Positions 26,237 to 34,623 of a DNA stretch of 64,000 nt are shown here, piece by piece. Where the stretch lies: the NCBI GenBank assembly GCA_021208685.1, contig JAJOJJ010000027.1, positions 114,802 to 178,801 on the forward strand, read 5' to 3'. The position numbers were made by a program, and so were the translations under genes. The DNA comes from Saccharospirillaceae bacterium. GTDB taxonomy: Bacteria > Pseudomonadota > Gammaproteobacteria > Pseudomonadales > Oceanobacteraceae. The stretch's first letter is position 1, and every line of letters starts with the position of its first letter. Below the pieces are notes generated by a model. It worked only from the letters and a program-made list of their open reading frames with translations. It ran no database searches and was not told the origin of the DNA.

Positions 26237-27178
26237 TTACAACCCAATGTTTTTCAGACGATTGGCGTGGGTACGGAATACCGTCAGCGGATCGGTTTCC
26301 GTCAGATCGTGCAGACCCAGAGTCTGGTTTACTTCATCCAGATGGTTCATGCGGAAATCATCGCGGATGACCATACCCAGACGGCTGGCGCAGGAACCCA
26401 CCAGACCATCGTTTTTCTCCCCGGCCGGGAAGAACAGGCTGGTTGTGCCGGTCAGCAGATCCAGCGGGTCCAGCACATTGGTCAGCGGCTTGGCACCACT
26501 CCAGGAGTAGTAACGCACCCCGTTGTACTGATAAGCCCCTTCGCCACAGGCGGTGGTCGGAATCCCGCCGGGATGCTGCTGATTGAAGGCTGCGGTTTCA
26601 GCAAAGGTCATGGAACGCATGGAGGCCAGAATGTCCTGATCGTAATCACCACCGGACAGGAAGTTAATGGCAACGGCCAGCGCGTTACCCAGTGTTTTGA
26701 TCAGGCCTTCAAATTCTTTCGAACCGTTCGACCAGTCATTAAGGGTTTCAGCCACCGGCGTACCCCGGTTAACGCCGGCAATGGTGGTTACCGAGGCAAT
26801 CAGATCCGGGCGCACAGACGCCACATACCGGGTGGTCGGGCCGCCATGGCTGTGACCAATCAGGTTCACCTTTTCGGCACCGGTAATGGCCAGAATCTGT
26901 TCAATTTGCGGAATCAGCTGCTCGCCACGGATTTCCGGCGAGTTGGAGTTGGAGACGGTGGTAACAAACACCCGCGCGCCATCTTTCTGCAGGGTTTCCG
27001 GAACCTTGTACCAGTAATCAACCCCCAGCAGACTGTCAAAGCCGTACAGACCGTGAGTCAGAACAATGGGGTATTTGGTGGCGGTATAACCACTTTCCGG
27101 CGTTGCCGACATCGCCGACACCTGAGCCGAAAACAGCACGGCAGACAGCGCTGCCACAGAGAGTAATTTGCTTAGCAT
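26237..27178 (-). CDS. lipA: Secreted triacylglycerol lipase (family I, LipA type)
   Basis: The 313-residue precursor has a signal peptide (MLSKLLSVAALSAVLFSAQVSA) and starts YTATKYPIVLTHGLYGFDSLLGVDYWYKVPETL. The nucleophile elbow is GHSHGG with Ser110. The conserved SVTTIAGVNRGTPVAET, ACGEGAYQYNGVRYYSWSGAKPLTNVLDPLD and DGLVGSCASRLG blocks hold the catalytic Asp, one likely disulfide (ACGEG to GSCAS) and the calcium-site region. Near the end, MNHLDEVNQTLG carries the catalytic His. It matches Pseudomonas/Burkholderia foldase-dependent lipases secreted by the type II system, and the foldase gene follows directly. Confidence 0.95.
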   Translation of the reverse strand: MLSKLLSVAALSAVLFSAQVSAMSATPESGYTATKYPIVLTHGLYGFDSLLGVDYWYKVPETLQKDGARVFVTTVSNSNSPEIRGEQLIPQIEQILAITGAEKVNLIGHSHGGPTTRYVASVRPDLIASVTTIAGVNRGTPVAETLNDWSNGSKEFEGLIKTLGNALAVAINFLSGGDYDQDILASMRSMTFAETAAFNQQHPGGIPTTACGEGAYQYNGVRYYSWSGAKPLTNVLDPLDLLTGTTSLFFPAGEKNDGLVGSCASRLGMVIRDDFRMNHLDEVNQTLGLHDLTETDPLTVFRTHANRLKNIGL

Positions 27179-27499
27179 GAGCGTTCCTTGAATTTGTTAT
27201 TGTTGTTGGAAACCGAACGTTCACCCGTAATGCCCGACCGGGAAGGTTCCCTGATACTGCAAAAGCGAACTCAGTGTAGGCCAGCATCACCGGAGCGGTA
27301 GGACTTGACGGGTCAGGCGTGCAAGCCGCGATGATGGTCGAAGACGCCCCTCGCCACACACGACACAATACGCCACCAAAGCTGTTCTTCCGTACCACAA
27401 AGAATGGGCCGAAAACAAAAAGAGAAAACCAAGACCGTTTTTACGATCCGGTTAGCACAGGAAGGCCGGGCTGCGCACAACACGCAACCCGCACAACGA
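27179..27499. other. Intergenic region between lipA and the nitronate monooxygenase gene
   Basis: A 321-base stretch without a convincing gene. It is the upstream region of the lipase gene and the downstream region of the same-strand gene at 27500. ORF-track entries here (27036-27398, 27313-27576, 27319-27564) lack ribosome-binding sites and family-like sequence. No clear terminator hairpin, operator palindrome or sigma-54 element stands out. Confidence 0.5.
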
Positions 27500-28534
27500 T
27501 CAGCGCCAGTAACGCTGCTGCTGCTGATGCAGCTCTTCCGCTTCGCGCAATACGCGCTGAATGATATCCCCGACACTGGGCATATCGTGAATCAGCCCCT
27601 GAGTCTGACCGATAAACTGTACGCCCTGCTGTAAATCGCCATCAAGGGTCGCGGCTTTCAGGCGCGGCACACTGGCACCGAAATAAGCCAGCAATTTAAC
27701 CTTATCCATCATCGCCAGCATGCCGATCATCACTTTCCACACCGGCTGTTTGACCATGCGTGCCGCCCGTGTTGCCTGCCAGCAGGCGAGCAGAAAATTC
27801 ATCGGTTTACGGGTGGCTTTTACTGAGCGTGGCGTGCGCATGACACGGGCGGGAATGCCATCAAAGTTTTTCGAATAAATCGTATCCTGCTCACTGCGGG
27901 CAATAACGGCCTCTTTGGTCGTTTTATGCAGTGGACTTTCTGCGCTGGTAGCAAAGCGCGAGCCCATCGCCACCGCGTCAGCCCCTAACGATAAAGCCGC
28001 CAGCAATCCACGGCCATCAGCAAAGCCACCGGTAGCAATCAACGGAATACGCACTTTATCTGCAATCGCCGGGACCAGTACCAGCGAGGTCACATCGCCG
28101 CCATGGGCTGCCGCTTCATGGCCGGTAACCAGCAACGCATCAGCGCCGATCGCCTGCGCCGACAGCGCATGCTTTTCACTGACCACCGTGGCAATGACTT
28201 TGCCGCCATATTCATGAGCACGTTTCACCAGCCAGTCACCTTTTCCCAGCGAAAAGTTGATGACCGGAACCTTCTCATCCAGCGCCACCTCGGCATTTTC
28301 TTTTGCGCCCGGCATCAGCAGGGTTACGCCGATACCAAACGGCTTGTCGGTCAGCTCACGGATGCGCTGAATAGCCGCACGGGTTTCACTGACCGTCAGC
28401 GGACCACTGGCCAGAATGCCCAAACCACCGGCATTGGATACCGCCGCCACCAGCTCCGGGGTAGAAATCCAGCTCATGCCCGGCAGCAACAAAGGATGTT
28501 CAATACCCAGCAGTTCTGTAATACGCGTTTTCAT
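27500..28534 (-). CDS. Nitronate monooxygenase family flavoprotein (2-nitropropane dioxygenase-like)
   Basis: The family uses FMN in a TIM barrel, typically to oxidise nitronates; FabK-type enoyl reductases are related. The 344-residue protein opens MKTRITELLGIEHPLLLPGMSWISTPELVAAVSNAGGLGILASG. It continues with LTDKPFGIGVTLLMPGAKENAEVALDEKVPVINFSLG, ALLVTGHEAAAHGGDVTSLVLVPAIAD (catalytic His region and phosphate loop) and PLIATGGFADGRGLLAALSLGADAVAMGSRFATSAES (FMN phosphate binding). The ATG at 28534 gives the normal N-terminus; the ORF-track start at 28615 adds 27 unlikely residues. Precise substrate is not determined. Confidence 0.85.
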   Translation of the reverse strand: MKTRITELLGIEHPLLLPGMSWISTPELVAAVSNAGGLGILASGPLTVSETRAAIQRIRELTDKPFGIGVTLLMPGAKENAEVALDEKVPVINFSLGKGDWLVKRAHEYGGKVIATVVSEKHALSAQAIGADALLVTGHEAAAHGGDVTSLVLVPAIADKVRIPLIATGGFADGRGLLAALSLGADAVAMGSRFATSAESPLHKTTKEAVIARSEQDTIYSKNFDGIPARVMRTPRSVKATRKPMNFLLACWQATRAARMVKQPVWKVMIGMLAMMDKVKLLAYFGASVPRLKAATLDGDLQQGVQFIGQTQGLIHDMPSVGDIIQRVLREAEELHQQQQRYWR

Positions 28535-28633
28535 AACCAGATCCGGAAATATAAAAACACGCATTCTAATGCCAGACCCGCCAACTGGCGACCGGCACAG
28601 AAAAGCCAATAACATGATCGGAAGAAAGAAAAT

Positions 28634-29020
28634 TCAGCGTCCGGGCGCAAGCTGCTGTTGCTGAACGAAATCAAGAAACTGCTGCTGGCGCTGCTCGGGC
28701 GACATTCCCCGCAGCTGTTCGATGCGTTGCTGACGCTCCATGCGCTGCAGAGCCTGCTCCTGCATCTGCATGTTCTGCAGCGAACGATAAAAATTATCCA
28801 GCGCCTGACGCTGTTCGGGACGATTGTTATTCCATTCCAGCTGCAATCCGGGATGTTGCACAGAGAGCGGAACGGGAGCAGGTTCTGCGGGCAATATGTG
28901 CACATCAGGCCCGGCATGAACCGTCCAGACGCAGCAACATAACAATAAGCCCGATAACCTCACAGACAAACCCCGCAACAAGAATTCAGGGATTTTAACG
29001 GCAGCGGGCAATAAATACAC
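28634..29020 (-). CDS. Small secreted Gln-rich helical protein of unknown function
   Basis: A 128-residue frame with a signal-like hydrophobic stretch (LSGLLLCCCVWTVHA) followed by DVHILPAEPAPVPL and a helical Q/R/E-rich half: QRQALDNFYRSLQNMQMQEQALQRMERQQRIEQLRGMSPEQRQQQFLDFVQQQQLAPGR. The annotated start at 29020 is GTG without a clear ribosome-binding site; a TTG further in is possible. Position just downstream of cpxA and the M-S-P-E-Q-R segment faintly recall CpxP/Spy-type periplasmic adaptors (LTxxQ motifs), but the match is too weak to name it. It is on the same strand as cpxRA with a 35-base gap. Confidence 0.5.
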   Translation of the reverse strand: MYLLPAAVKIPEFLLRGLSVRLSGLLLCCCVWTVHAGPDVHILPAEPAPVPLSVQHPGLQLEWNNNRPEQRQALDNFYRSLQNMQMQEQALQRMERQQRIEQLRGMSPEQRQQQFLDFVQQQQLAPGR

Positions 29021-29055
29021 AGCCCCACCGGCGTAAAAGAGAGGTAAAGGCCCGG

Positions 29056-30432
29056 TCAGTCATCATCAGCCCCTTCCAGCGGCAGCCGAATGGTCACCAT
29101 CAGCCCGCCCTGCTCATGATTCCTGAGCTGTAATTCGCCACGATGATGACGAACAACCCGGTCAGCAATCGCCAGTCCCAGACCAAAACCACGATGACCA
29201 CTGCCCAGACTTTCCGGGCTGCGCTCCCGAGCCTGTTCACTGCGAACAAAAGGCCGCAATAAGTCCGCCAGTAAATGCTCCGGCACCCCCGGTCCGTGGT
29301 CACGGACTGATATCTGAACACAACCATGACTGCAGCTCAGATCAATATCAACCGATGTGGCTTCGGCCGTATGCAGCAATGCATTACGAATAATATTTTC
29401 AACCGCGGACAGCAGCAGCCGTGCATCGCCCTGCACCCGGGCAGCCGCAGCAGGCAGATTCAGCTGCAGCCTGTTTTGTGGCCGCTCAAAACGGGCATCA
29501 GCAACCACTTCCTGTAACAGGGCAGCACAGTCAACAGTCTGCCAATGACGGTGATCCTGCAGCGTTTCCAGTCGTGCCATGCCCAGCAGATCTTCAATCA
29601 GTTCATCCAGACGCCGGGTTTCCAGTTCTATCCGGTCGAGGTACTCCTGTTGCTCAGGAACCGCATCCAGGCGGGCCAGTTCAAGGGCAACCGCCGTCCG
29701 CGCCAAAGGCGAGCGCAATTCATGAGATACATCACGCAGCAACTGGCGCTGATCGGATATAAGCCGCTGCAGACGTTCGGCCATTTGCCCGAATTCGCGT
29801 CCGAGTTCGCCAATTTCATCCCGCCGCCGCAATAACGCAGGCGCAATCCGCACCGGCCAGCGGCCATCAGCAAACGCCCGTACGCTGCGCTGCAGGGACA
29901 GCAGGGGCTGCGCCATGTAACGCGACAGTACAAACCCCCAGATGGCAAACAGCAGTAACGACGCCAGAAATCCCCAACCGAGATAAGCCGGTAAGTTAAA
30001 CACCGCCAGCGGATGCAGAAATTCGACCACCAACAGATAGACCCGGCCATCGTGACTCTGTAACGGTGCTTTCACCAGAATTTCGGTTTGCCCGAGCGGA
30101 CTGACGCGCGCCTGATAGGAATCCGAAGCGAAGGCGTATTCCAGCACATCGGCCGGAACATGAGGCAGCAGACTGATGCCCTGATCATCAAAGACATAGG
30201 CATTGACGCTGGGATGGCGCTCAAAGGTCAGCAGCCATTCGAGCAAAAGAGGTTCGCCGCCGCGTTGCAGAATCAGCTCAGCCGCCGAGATATAACCACC
30301 CGTAGGTGCAATCAGGTTAACAGAGTCGTTCGACCACTGGCGGTAATACATCGCCAGTAATAAGGTCACCAGCGTGGCCACCAGGCTGGTGACCATAAAG
30401 GCGAGATAAATCCGGATAAAAATGCCGCGCAC
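29056..30432 (-). CDS. cpxA: Sensor histidine kinase, CpxA-like
   Basis: A 458-residue inner-membrane kinase. Helix 1 spans about residues 9-29, a periplasmic loop spans about 30-150, and helix 2 (GWGFLASLLLFAIWGFVLS) spans about 152-170. Then come a HAMP domain (RSVRAFADGRWPVRI...RRRDEIGELGREFGQMAERLQ), the phospho-acceptor DVSHELRSPLARTAVALELAR (His237) and an ATPase domain with N-box NIIRNALLHT, DHGPGVPEHLL and GFGLGLAIADRVVRHH. It lies three bases after the response-regulator gene. Assignment to the CpxA/RstB group is based on the partner and domain layout; the sensed signal is likely envelope stress but is unproven here. Confidence 0.82.
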   Translation of the reverse strand: MRGIFIRIYLAFMVTSLVATLVTLLLAMYYRQWSNDSVNLIAPTGGYISAAELILQRGGEPLLLEWLLTFERHPSVNAYVFDDQGISLLPHVPADVLEYAFASDSYQARVSPLGQTEILVKAPLQSHDGRVYLLVVEFLHPLAVFNLPAYLGWGFLASLLLFAIWGFVLSRYMAQPLLSLQRSVRAFADGRWPVRIAPALLRRRDEIGELGREFGQMAERLQRLISDQRQLLRDVSHELRSPLARTAVALELARLDAVPEQQEYLDRIELETRRLDELIEDLLGMARLETLQDHRHWQTVDCAALLQEVVADARFERPQNRLQLNLPAAAARVQGDARLLLSAVENIIRNALLHTAEATSVDIDLSCSHGCVQISVRDHGPGVPEHLLADLLRPFVRSEQARERSPESLGSGHRGFGLGLAIADRVVRHHRGELQLRNHEQGGLMVTIRLPLEGADDD

Positions 30433-30435
30433 AAA

Positions 30436-31131
30436 TCAGGCCTGAGCCATCTCCTGTTCAGGAGCGTACATGTAGCCAACGCCACGAATGGTGCGGATGC
30501 GGGCATCGCCATTGCGGTTAGGGCCGAGTTTTTTACGCAGATTACTCAGATGCATGTCCAGACTGCGGTCAAACAGCGTCAGGGAACGTTGCATGGATTG
30601 CTCCGCAAGACGGTTTTTTTCCACCACCTTGCCTGCGTCACGCGCCAGCACACTGAGGATATTAAACTCCGTCACCGTTAATTCCAGCGCTTCGTTATCG
30701 CGCAATACCTGATGCTGGTCGAGATCGATCACCAGCTCATCCAGCTCAATACAGGCCGAGGCAACACCGGCTGAACGGTTGCGGCGCAGTACCGAACGCA
30801 GACGGGCCGACAGTTCGCGGGGGTTGCAGGGTTTTGGCAGATAATCATCTGCGCCGATTTCCAGACCTTCAATACGATCCAGTTCATCCCCCTTGGCGGT
30901 CAGCATAACCACTGGCAGATCACTGCGCTGACGGATACTGCGCAGAATGTCGAGGCCGTTGCCACCCGGCAGCATAATATCCAGAATAACCGCCTGATAT
31001 TTGCCGGTCAGCGCCTCGCTGAGTCCTTCATCAGCCGTATGAACCGTTGTTACTTTAAATAACTCACGCTCAAGGTAGCGGCGCAGCAGGGCACACAATT
31101 CCTGATCGTCATCAACCAATAACAAATTCAT
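30436..31131 (-). CDS. cpxR: OmpR-family response regulator, CpxR-like
   Basis: A 231-residue two-domain regulator. The receiver has the acid pocket LLVDDDQEL, the phospho-acceptor in AVILDIMLPGGNGLDILR (Asp51), the Thr in VVMLTAKGDELDRIEGLEIGADDYLPKPCNPRELSARLRSVLRR, and Lys in YLPKP. The winged-helix domain includes LTVTEFNILSVLARDAGKVVEKNRL, RSLTLFDRSLDMHLSNLRKKLG and IRTIRGVGYMY. The sequence pattern is close to E. coli CpxR. It is first in the cpxR-cpxA operon. A 23-bp palindrome 66 bases upstream with TTTAC-N5-GTAAA arms may be an autoregulatory site. Confidence 0.86.
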   Translation of the reverse strand: MNLLLVDDDQELCALLRRYLERELFKVTTVHTADEGLSEALTGKYQAVILDIMLPGGNGLDILRSIRQRSDLPVVMLTAKGDELDRIEGLEIGADDYLPKPCNPRELSARLRSVLRRNRSAGVASACIELDELVIDLDQHQVLRDNEALELTVTEFNILSVLARDAGKVVEKNRLAEQSMQRSLTLFDRSLDMHLSNLRKKLGPNRNGDARIRTIRGVGYMYAPEQEMAQA

Positions 31132-31196
31132 AAATTCCCCCGGTTATGGGGCCCAGTGTCAGAGAAAAAGCGTCGTAATTTCAAGCGGCTGAAGGA

Positions 31197-31219
31197 TTTC
31201 TTTACATTATGTAAAGAAA
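31197..31219. promoter_or_regulatory. 23-bp perfect palindrome upstream of cpxR
   Basis: TTTCTTTACATTATGTAAAGAAA is a perfect 11-1-11 palindrome 66 bases upstream of the cpxR start and seven bases after the ComFB-like stop codon. It contains TTTAC-N5-GTAAA, an inverted arrangement of the GTAAA half-site with the five-base spacing of CpxR boxes (which are direct repeats). It may be an operator for CpxR autoregulation. A weak terminator for the ComFB-like gene is the alternative, but the stem is AT-rich. Confidence 0.55.
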
Positions 31220-31225
31220 AATCCG

Positions 31226-31507
31226 CTACTCGTTTTCTTCACGGCGGTGCTGCTCGACGAAAGCAATGGCCTCCGTGACCGCGTGGATAACACGATTATT
31301 GGTTTGCACCAGTTCATCCGGTGTCATAAAAAACGCCATATCCACTTCAAAGCGGATATATCGCGGCGGAAGACGATTAAGAGCGACGCAGGCAATATCG
31401 GCCATATGCTCAATAGCGACTGTCGGTGTCTGCCCATGCAGGCGGCGCAGAATTTCCTCGGCGACCAGCTGTTCATAGTAATTACGAATGTGATTATTAA
31501 TACTCAT
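31226..31507 (-). CDS. ComFB-like small protein
   Basis: The 93-residue protein reads MSINNHIRNYYEQLVAEEILRRLHG...DIACVALNRLPPRYIRFEVDMAFFMTPDELVQ. The D-I-A-C-x-A-L-N-x-L-P-P-R-Y core after an N-terminal helix is the ComFB (late competence development) pattern. Related proteins in cyanobacteria have been described as cyclic-dinucleotide receptors; whether that holds here is not known. The usual CxxC zinc pair is not apparent (one Cys only). It is followed by the cpxR upstream region and diverges from the CBS gene. A role in c-di-GMP signalling would fit the many GGDEF, EAL, HD-GYP and PilZ genes nearby, as inference. Confidence 0.72.
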   Translation of the reverse strand: MSINNHIRNYYEQLVAEEILRRLHGQTPTVAIEHMADIACVALNRLPPRYIRFEVDMAFFMTPDELVQTNNRVIHAVTEAIAFVEQHRREENE

Positions 31508-31633
31508 GCCACCCTCCTCTGATTATGTCCAGCATAGCACTCCGGCTATTTCCTGCTTTACTGATAGACAGAGTACAACCCTACCGGAACAGACACTTAC
31601 ACCGTCCATCCGGATCTGCAACAGGAATATGCT

Positions 31634-32062
31634 ATGAAATTGGTCAGCGACCTGATGACCCGCGAGCTGCTTACCCACCTCCCCGACGATACGCTGCAGG
31701 ATGCGGAGCAAACCATGGGACGGCATCAGATCCGTCACATTCCGGTGGTCGATGAAGAAGGCAAAATCGTTGGCCTGCTCAGTCAGAAAGAATTTCTGAC
31801 CGAAGCCTTCCGGATTACTGACAAATTCGGTGCACACAACCTGCAGAGCTATCTGGCCAAAACAACCCTGCGCTCCTGCATAAAAACCGATGTGCAAACC
31901 ATCCCGGCCGATATGCCGCTGACCCTTGCCGGGCAGCAACTGCGCAGCAGTCGTCAGGGCTGTTTACTGGTTGCCGACAGTGACCATCGTCTGATTGGCC
32001 TGCTCAGCTCCAAAGACTTTGTCCGTCTGGCGATTGAATTACTGGAACGTCAGGACGGATAG
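31634..32062 (+). CDS. CBS-domain pair protein
   Basis: The 142-residue protein consists of two CBS motifs: VSDLMTRELLTHLPDDTLQDAEQTMGRHQIRHIPVVDEEGKIVGLLSQKEFLTEAF and LRSCIKTDVQTIPADMPLTLAGQQLRSSRQGCLLVADSDHRLIGLLSSKDFVRLAIELL. CBS pairs form a Bateman module that usually binds adenosine nucleotides and modulates other proteins. There is no other domain, so its target is unknown. GGAATATGCT gives a fair ribosome-binding site. Its end overlaps the convergent HD-GYP gene by 13 bases. Confidence 0.85.
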   Translation: MKLVSDLMTRELLTHLPDDTLQDAEQTMGRHQIRHIPVVDEEGKIVGLLSQKEFLTEAFRITDKFGAHNLQSYLAKTTLRSCIKTDVQTIPADMPLTLAGQQLRSSRQGCLLVADSDHRLIGLLSSKDFVRLAIELLERQDG

Positions 32063-33177
32063 CGTCGCTGAATATCATCAATCTGTTGTGGGTGCTGTAA
32101 TACAGCCTCCACACACGCCTGATCGAGTTCGTGAGCTGCCGCCATTCTCTGTAACTCGGCAAAAACCTGTTCCTGCGGCCAGGCTTCTTTATAGCTGCGA
32201 CGATTCAGTAATGCATCGAGAATATCGGCCACGGCAATAATACGTGCCTCCAGCGGAATAGCATCACCCGTCACCCCGAGATAACCGCTGCCATTCAGTT
32301 TTTCGTGATGATACTGAACGATATTTTGCAGCATTTCCGTATGCTCCATATCCCCCAAAGAAAAGTGGGCCAGTGCCTGATCGACAATATCGCGCCCGAC
32401 ACTGACATGCAGTTTCATGCGTTCAAATTCTTCATACGTCAACGGGCCAGCCTTGTGCAGTATGCTGTCCGGAATCGCAATTTTGCCGATATCGTGCAGC
32501 GGAGCGAATAATGCCAGATATTCAATAAAGGCATCATTTAATTGCAGTTTCTTCTGCAACGAACGGGCAATCATGCGGGCATAAGCCGCCATTCGCCGCA
32601 CATGCGCATCGGTTTCAACCGAGCGCCGGCCACTGACATCGGTGGCAAATTTCACCAGCGCCTGCAGACGGCCCACGGCATCCTGTTCACGTACCAGCAA
32701 CTGACCAACCAGATGCGCCCAAAGATTGCAGTAAGCGATTTTTTGCCCGGAAAAATAATCGCGCTCCACCGAGTTGAGGAACAAAAATCCCAACAATTCT
32801 CCGTCATGGAATACTGGCATGGTCAGACTGGCGCGATACCCCTGCGCCAGCAAAGCTTCGGTATGGGCCGACCAGCGCTTGTTGCGGAACCAGCGCATAT
32901 CATTCACCACACGCACCGCAGGCTTCTCGGCCAATTCACGCAATGACGGGACATCATCCAGTCCGACGCTGTAACCCAATAAGGGGGAGGCATCATCACT
33001 TTCATAAACAAAGGTCGACAGCAACCCATCATCGGCGTTGTACAGCACCAGGGCAAAGCGCTGAATGCCCTCATACTGCTCGCGCAGCACGCGGTAAAGC
33101 CGTTCCAGACGCTGCATAAAATGCATTTTATGACCCAGAATCTGATACGGATCATTCAGAAACAGAGGTTTTTCCAT
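32050..33177 (-). CDS. GAF-like plus HD-GYP domain protein (probable c-di-GMP phosphodiesterase)
   Basis: The 375-residue protein has an N-terminal GAF-like sensor domain (LYRVLREQYEGIQRFALVLYNADDGLLSTFVYESDDASPLLGYS...RASLTMPVFHDGELLGFLFLNSVERDYFSGQ). It is followed by an HD-GYP domain: FAPLHDIGKIAIPDSILHKAGPLTYEEFERMKLHVSVGRDIVD, then NIVQYHHEKLNGSGYLGVTGDAIPLEARIIAVADILDALLNRRSYKEAW. The HD pair and the HHE are intact, while the signature DGxGYP is NGSGYL, a mild deviation that could affect c-di-GMP turnover. ATG at 33177 is preferred over the GTG at 33189. Confidence 0.85.
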   Translation of the reverse strand: MEKPLFLNDPYQILGHKMHFMQRLERLYRVLREQYEGIQRFALVLYNADDGLLSTFVYESDDASPLLGYSVGLDDVPSLRELAEKPAVRVVNDMRWFRNKRWSAHTEALLAQGYRASLTMPVFHDGELLGFLFLNSVERDYFSGQKIAYCNLWAHLVGQLLVREQDAVGRLQALVKFATDVSGRRSVETDAHVRRMAAYARMIARSLQKKLQLNDAFIEYLALFAPLHDIGKIAIPDSILHKAGPLTYEEFERMKLHVSVGRDIVDQALAHFSLGDMEHTEMLQNIVQYHHEKLNGSGYLGVTGDAIPLEARIIAVADILDALLNRRSYKEAWPQEQVFAELQRMAAAHELDQACVEAVLQHPQQIDDIQRRYPS

Positions 33178-33321
33178 GCCCGTTCTCACTGCAATTCAAC
33201 AGCCACAGTGTAGGTCAGTAGACGCCCCGCCGGAGCACAGAATCGTCACATCCTGATGCACATCAAGGTGGAAAAATAACCGCTGACATAGCCTGAAACA
33301 AAGCCAACGAAGGAAAGAAAT

Positions 33322-33654
33322 ATGGATACCAGAGCCATCAGACAGGTCTTAACCGAACGCAAAACCATGCTGGAAAACCGCGCCAGCCGGGTGGAAAGGG
33401 ACGCCAGCCATCGTGATGAGCCATTATCAGCCGATTTTGCCGAGCAGGCCGTAGAGCGGGAAAATGATGATGTTCTGCACGCCATTGCCGGTGAATCGCT
33501 GCATGAAATCAGCATGATCAATCAGGCACTGTTGCGTCTGGACGCGGGAACCTACGGAGAATGCAGCGAATGCGGTAACAGCATCGGCGAACAACGCCTG
33601 CAGGCTGTGCCTTACACCACACACTGCATCCAGTGTGCAGAGCAGACGGATTAG
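33322..33654 (+). CDS. DksA/TraR-family C4 zinc-finger protein
   Basis: A 110-residue protein with an N-terminal coiled-coil (VLTERKTMLENRASRVERDASHRDEPLSADFAEQAVERENDDVLHAIAGESLHEISMINQALLRLDAGTYGEC). A C4 finger follows: CSECGNSIGEQRLQAVPYTTHCIQCAEQ. DksA proteins insert the coiled-coil tip into RNA polymerase. At this length it is a short paralog like those in many proteobacteria, not the main 150-residue DksA. Acidic residues at the tip (DEPLSAD) suggest possible RNAP action, but YbiI- or YocK-like housekeeping roles cannot be excluded. It overlaps the convergent channel gene by four bases. Confidence 0.86.
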   Translation: MDTRAIRQVLTERKTMLENRASRVERDASHRDEPLSADFAEQAVERENDDVLHAIAGESLHEISMINQALLRLDAGTYGECSECGNSIGEQRLQAVPYTTHCIQCAEQTD

Positions 33655-34493
33655 CGCTCTCCGCCATCCAGGTCACGCCCCGGCTCCCGGCGTTGCTGTT
33701 CAGCGTCCAGGGCAATGGTCAGCAGCTGATCCAGTTTGGTTTCCAGCTGCTCCATACGACTTTCCATTTTAGCCAGCCGGTCGGCATTCGCGGTTTCTTT
33801 GGCAATCAGGTCTTCTTCTTCCTGCTGCATAAAAAACGCTGAGAAGCTGGCGGTCATCATTGAAAATAAACCAATCCCCATCAGAATCAGCACCGATCCG
33901 AATAAACGCCCGGCGGTACTGCCCGGCACAATATCGCCATAACCGACCGTCGTTACCGTCACCCAGGCCCACCAGATGCCGTCCATCGGCGTCTGCACAT
34001 TGGGATCAATCACCGCCATTAAAGTACCGGCCATGATAATGATGATAAAACTCACCATCAGCGTCGGGCCCAGATGATTTCGCCCCATAATTTTCTGGAA
34101 CGAGCCGGACATATTCATCAGCATCGTGAACATGGCCAGCAGTCGCAGCGCGCGTAAACCACCGGCGTGAGGAAACGCCTCCCAAAGCAACGGCATGCCC
34201 GCAATCACAATCACCAGATTGCTCCAGTTATTGCGTAAATAACGGGCTTTATCATCAACGACGGAGGTCAGCACCAGTGTTTCAACCAGAAAAAATGCCC
34301 ACAGAAACCAGTCGGTAACGTAGGTGTACGGCAGCGGCCCTTCAGCACGGGCTTCAAGATACCACTCGAACACAATCCAGAAGGCGATCAGAATCATCGG
34401 CCATTCAAACAGGCGGCCGATGCGCCGGGCGCGGGCATTTTCGTGGTTATCGACGCCGGAAAGGCCGACCATTTTAGAAAAAGAGAGAATCAT
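33651..34493 (-). CDS. Voltage-gated-type potassium channel family protein
   Basis: The 280-residue membrane protein has six membrane segments and the selectivity filter TVTTVGYGDIVP near residue 185. It follows FIIIIMAGTLMAVIDPNVQTPMDGIWWAWVTVTTVGYGDI. A voltage-sensor-like S4 stretch HAGGLRALRLLAMFTMLMNMSG is present with only a few positive residues. The C-terminus is a cytosolic coiled-coil (IAKETANADRLAKMESRMEQLETKLDQLL), likely a tetramerisation helix. ATG at 34493 is used; the ORF-track start at 34496 is a TTG. It is on the same strand as, and 130 bases after, the OsmC gene. Confidence 0.88.
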   Translation of the reverse strand: MILSFSKMVGLSGVDNHENARARRIGRLFEWPMILIAFWIVFEWYLEARAEGPLPYTYVTDWFLWAFFLVETLVLTSVVDDKARYLRNNWSNLVIVIAGMPLLWEAFPHAGGLRALRLLAMFTMLMNMSGSFQKIMGRNHLGPTLMVSFIIIIMAGTLMAVIDPNVQTPMDGIWWAWVTVTTVGYGDIVPGSTAGRLFGSVLILMGIGLFSMMTASFSAFFMQQEEEDLIAKETANADRLAKMESRMEQLETKLDQLLTIALDAEQQRREPGRDLDGGER

Positions 34494-34623
34494 CAACGCT
34501 CAGTTCAGCAGTATCGGGGAGCCGTTTCATAAAAACGGTCAGGTTAAAGAGTAGCCGAATATTAACGCTGAAACACGACGCAGATCATCCGTTACAGAAA
34601 AATCTGCGTCTTGCTCTCCGTCG

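Noticed and set aside
26219-27166. 315-residue plus-strand ORF opposite lipA
   Set aside because: It is antisense to a clear lipase gene with catalytic motifs. Its own translation shows no family features and no ribosome-binding site; it is a codon-usage shadow of a GC-rich gene.
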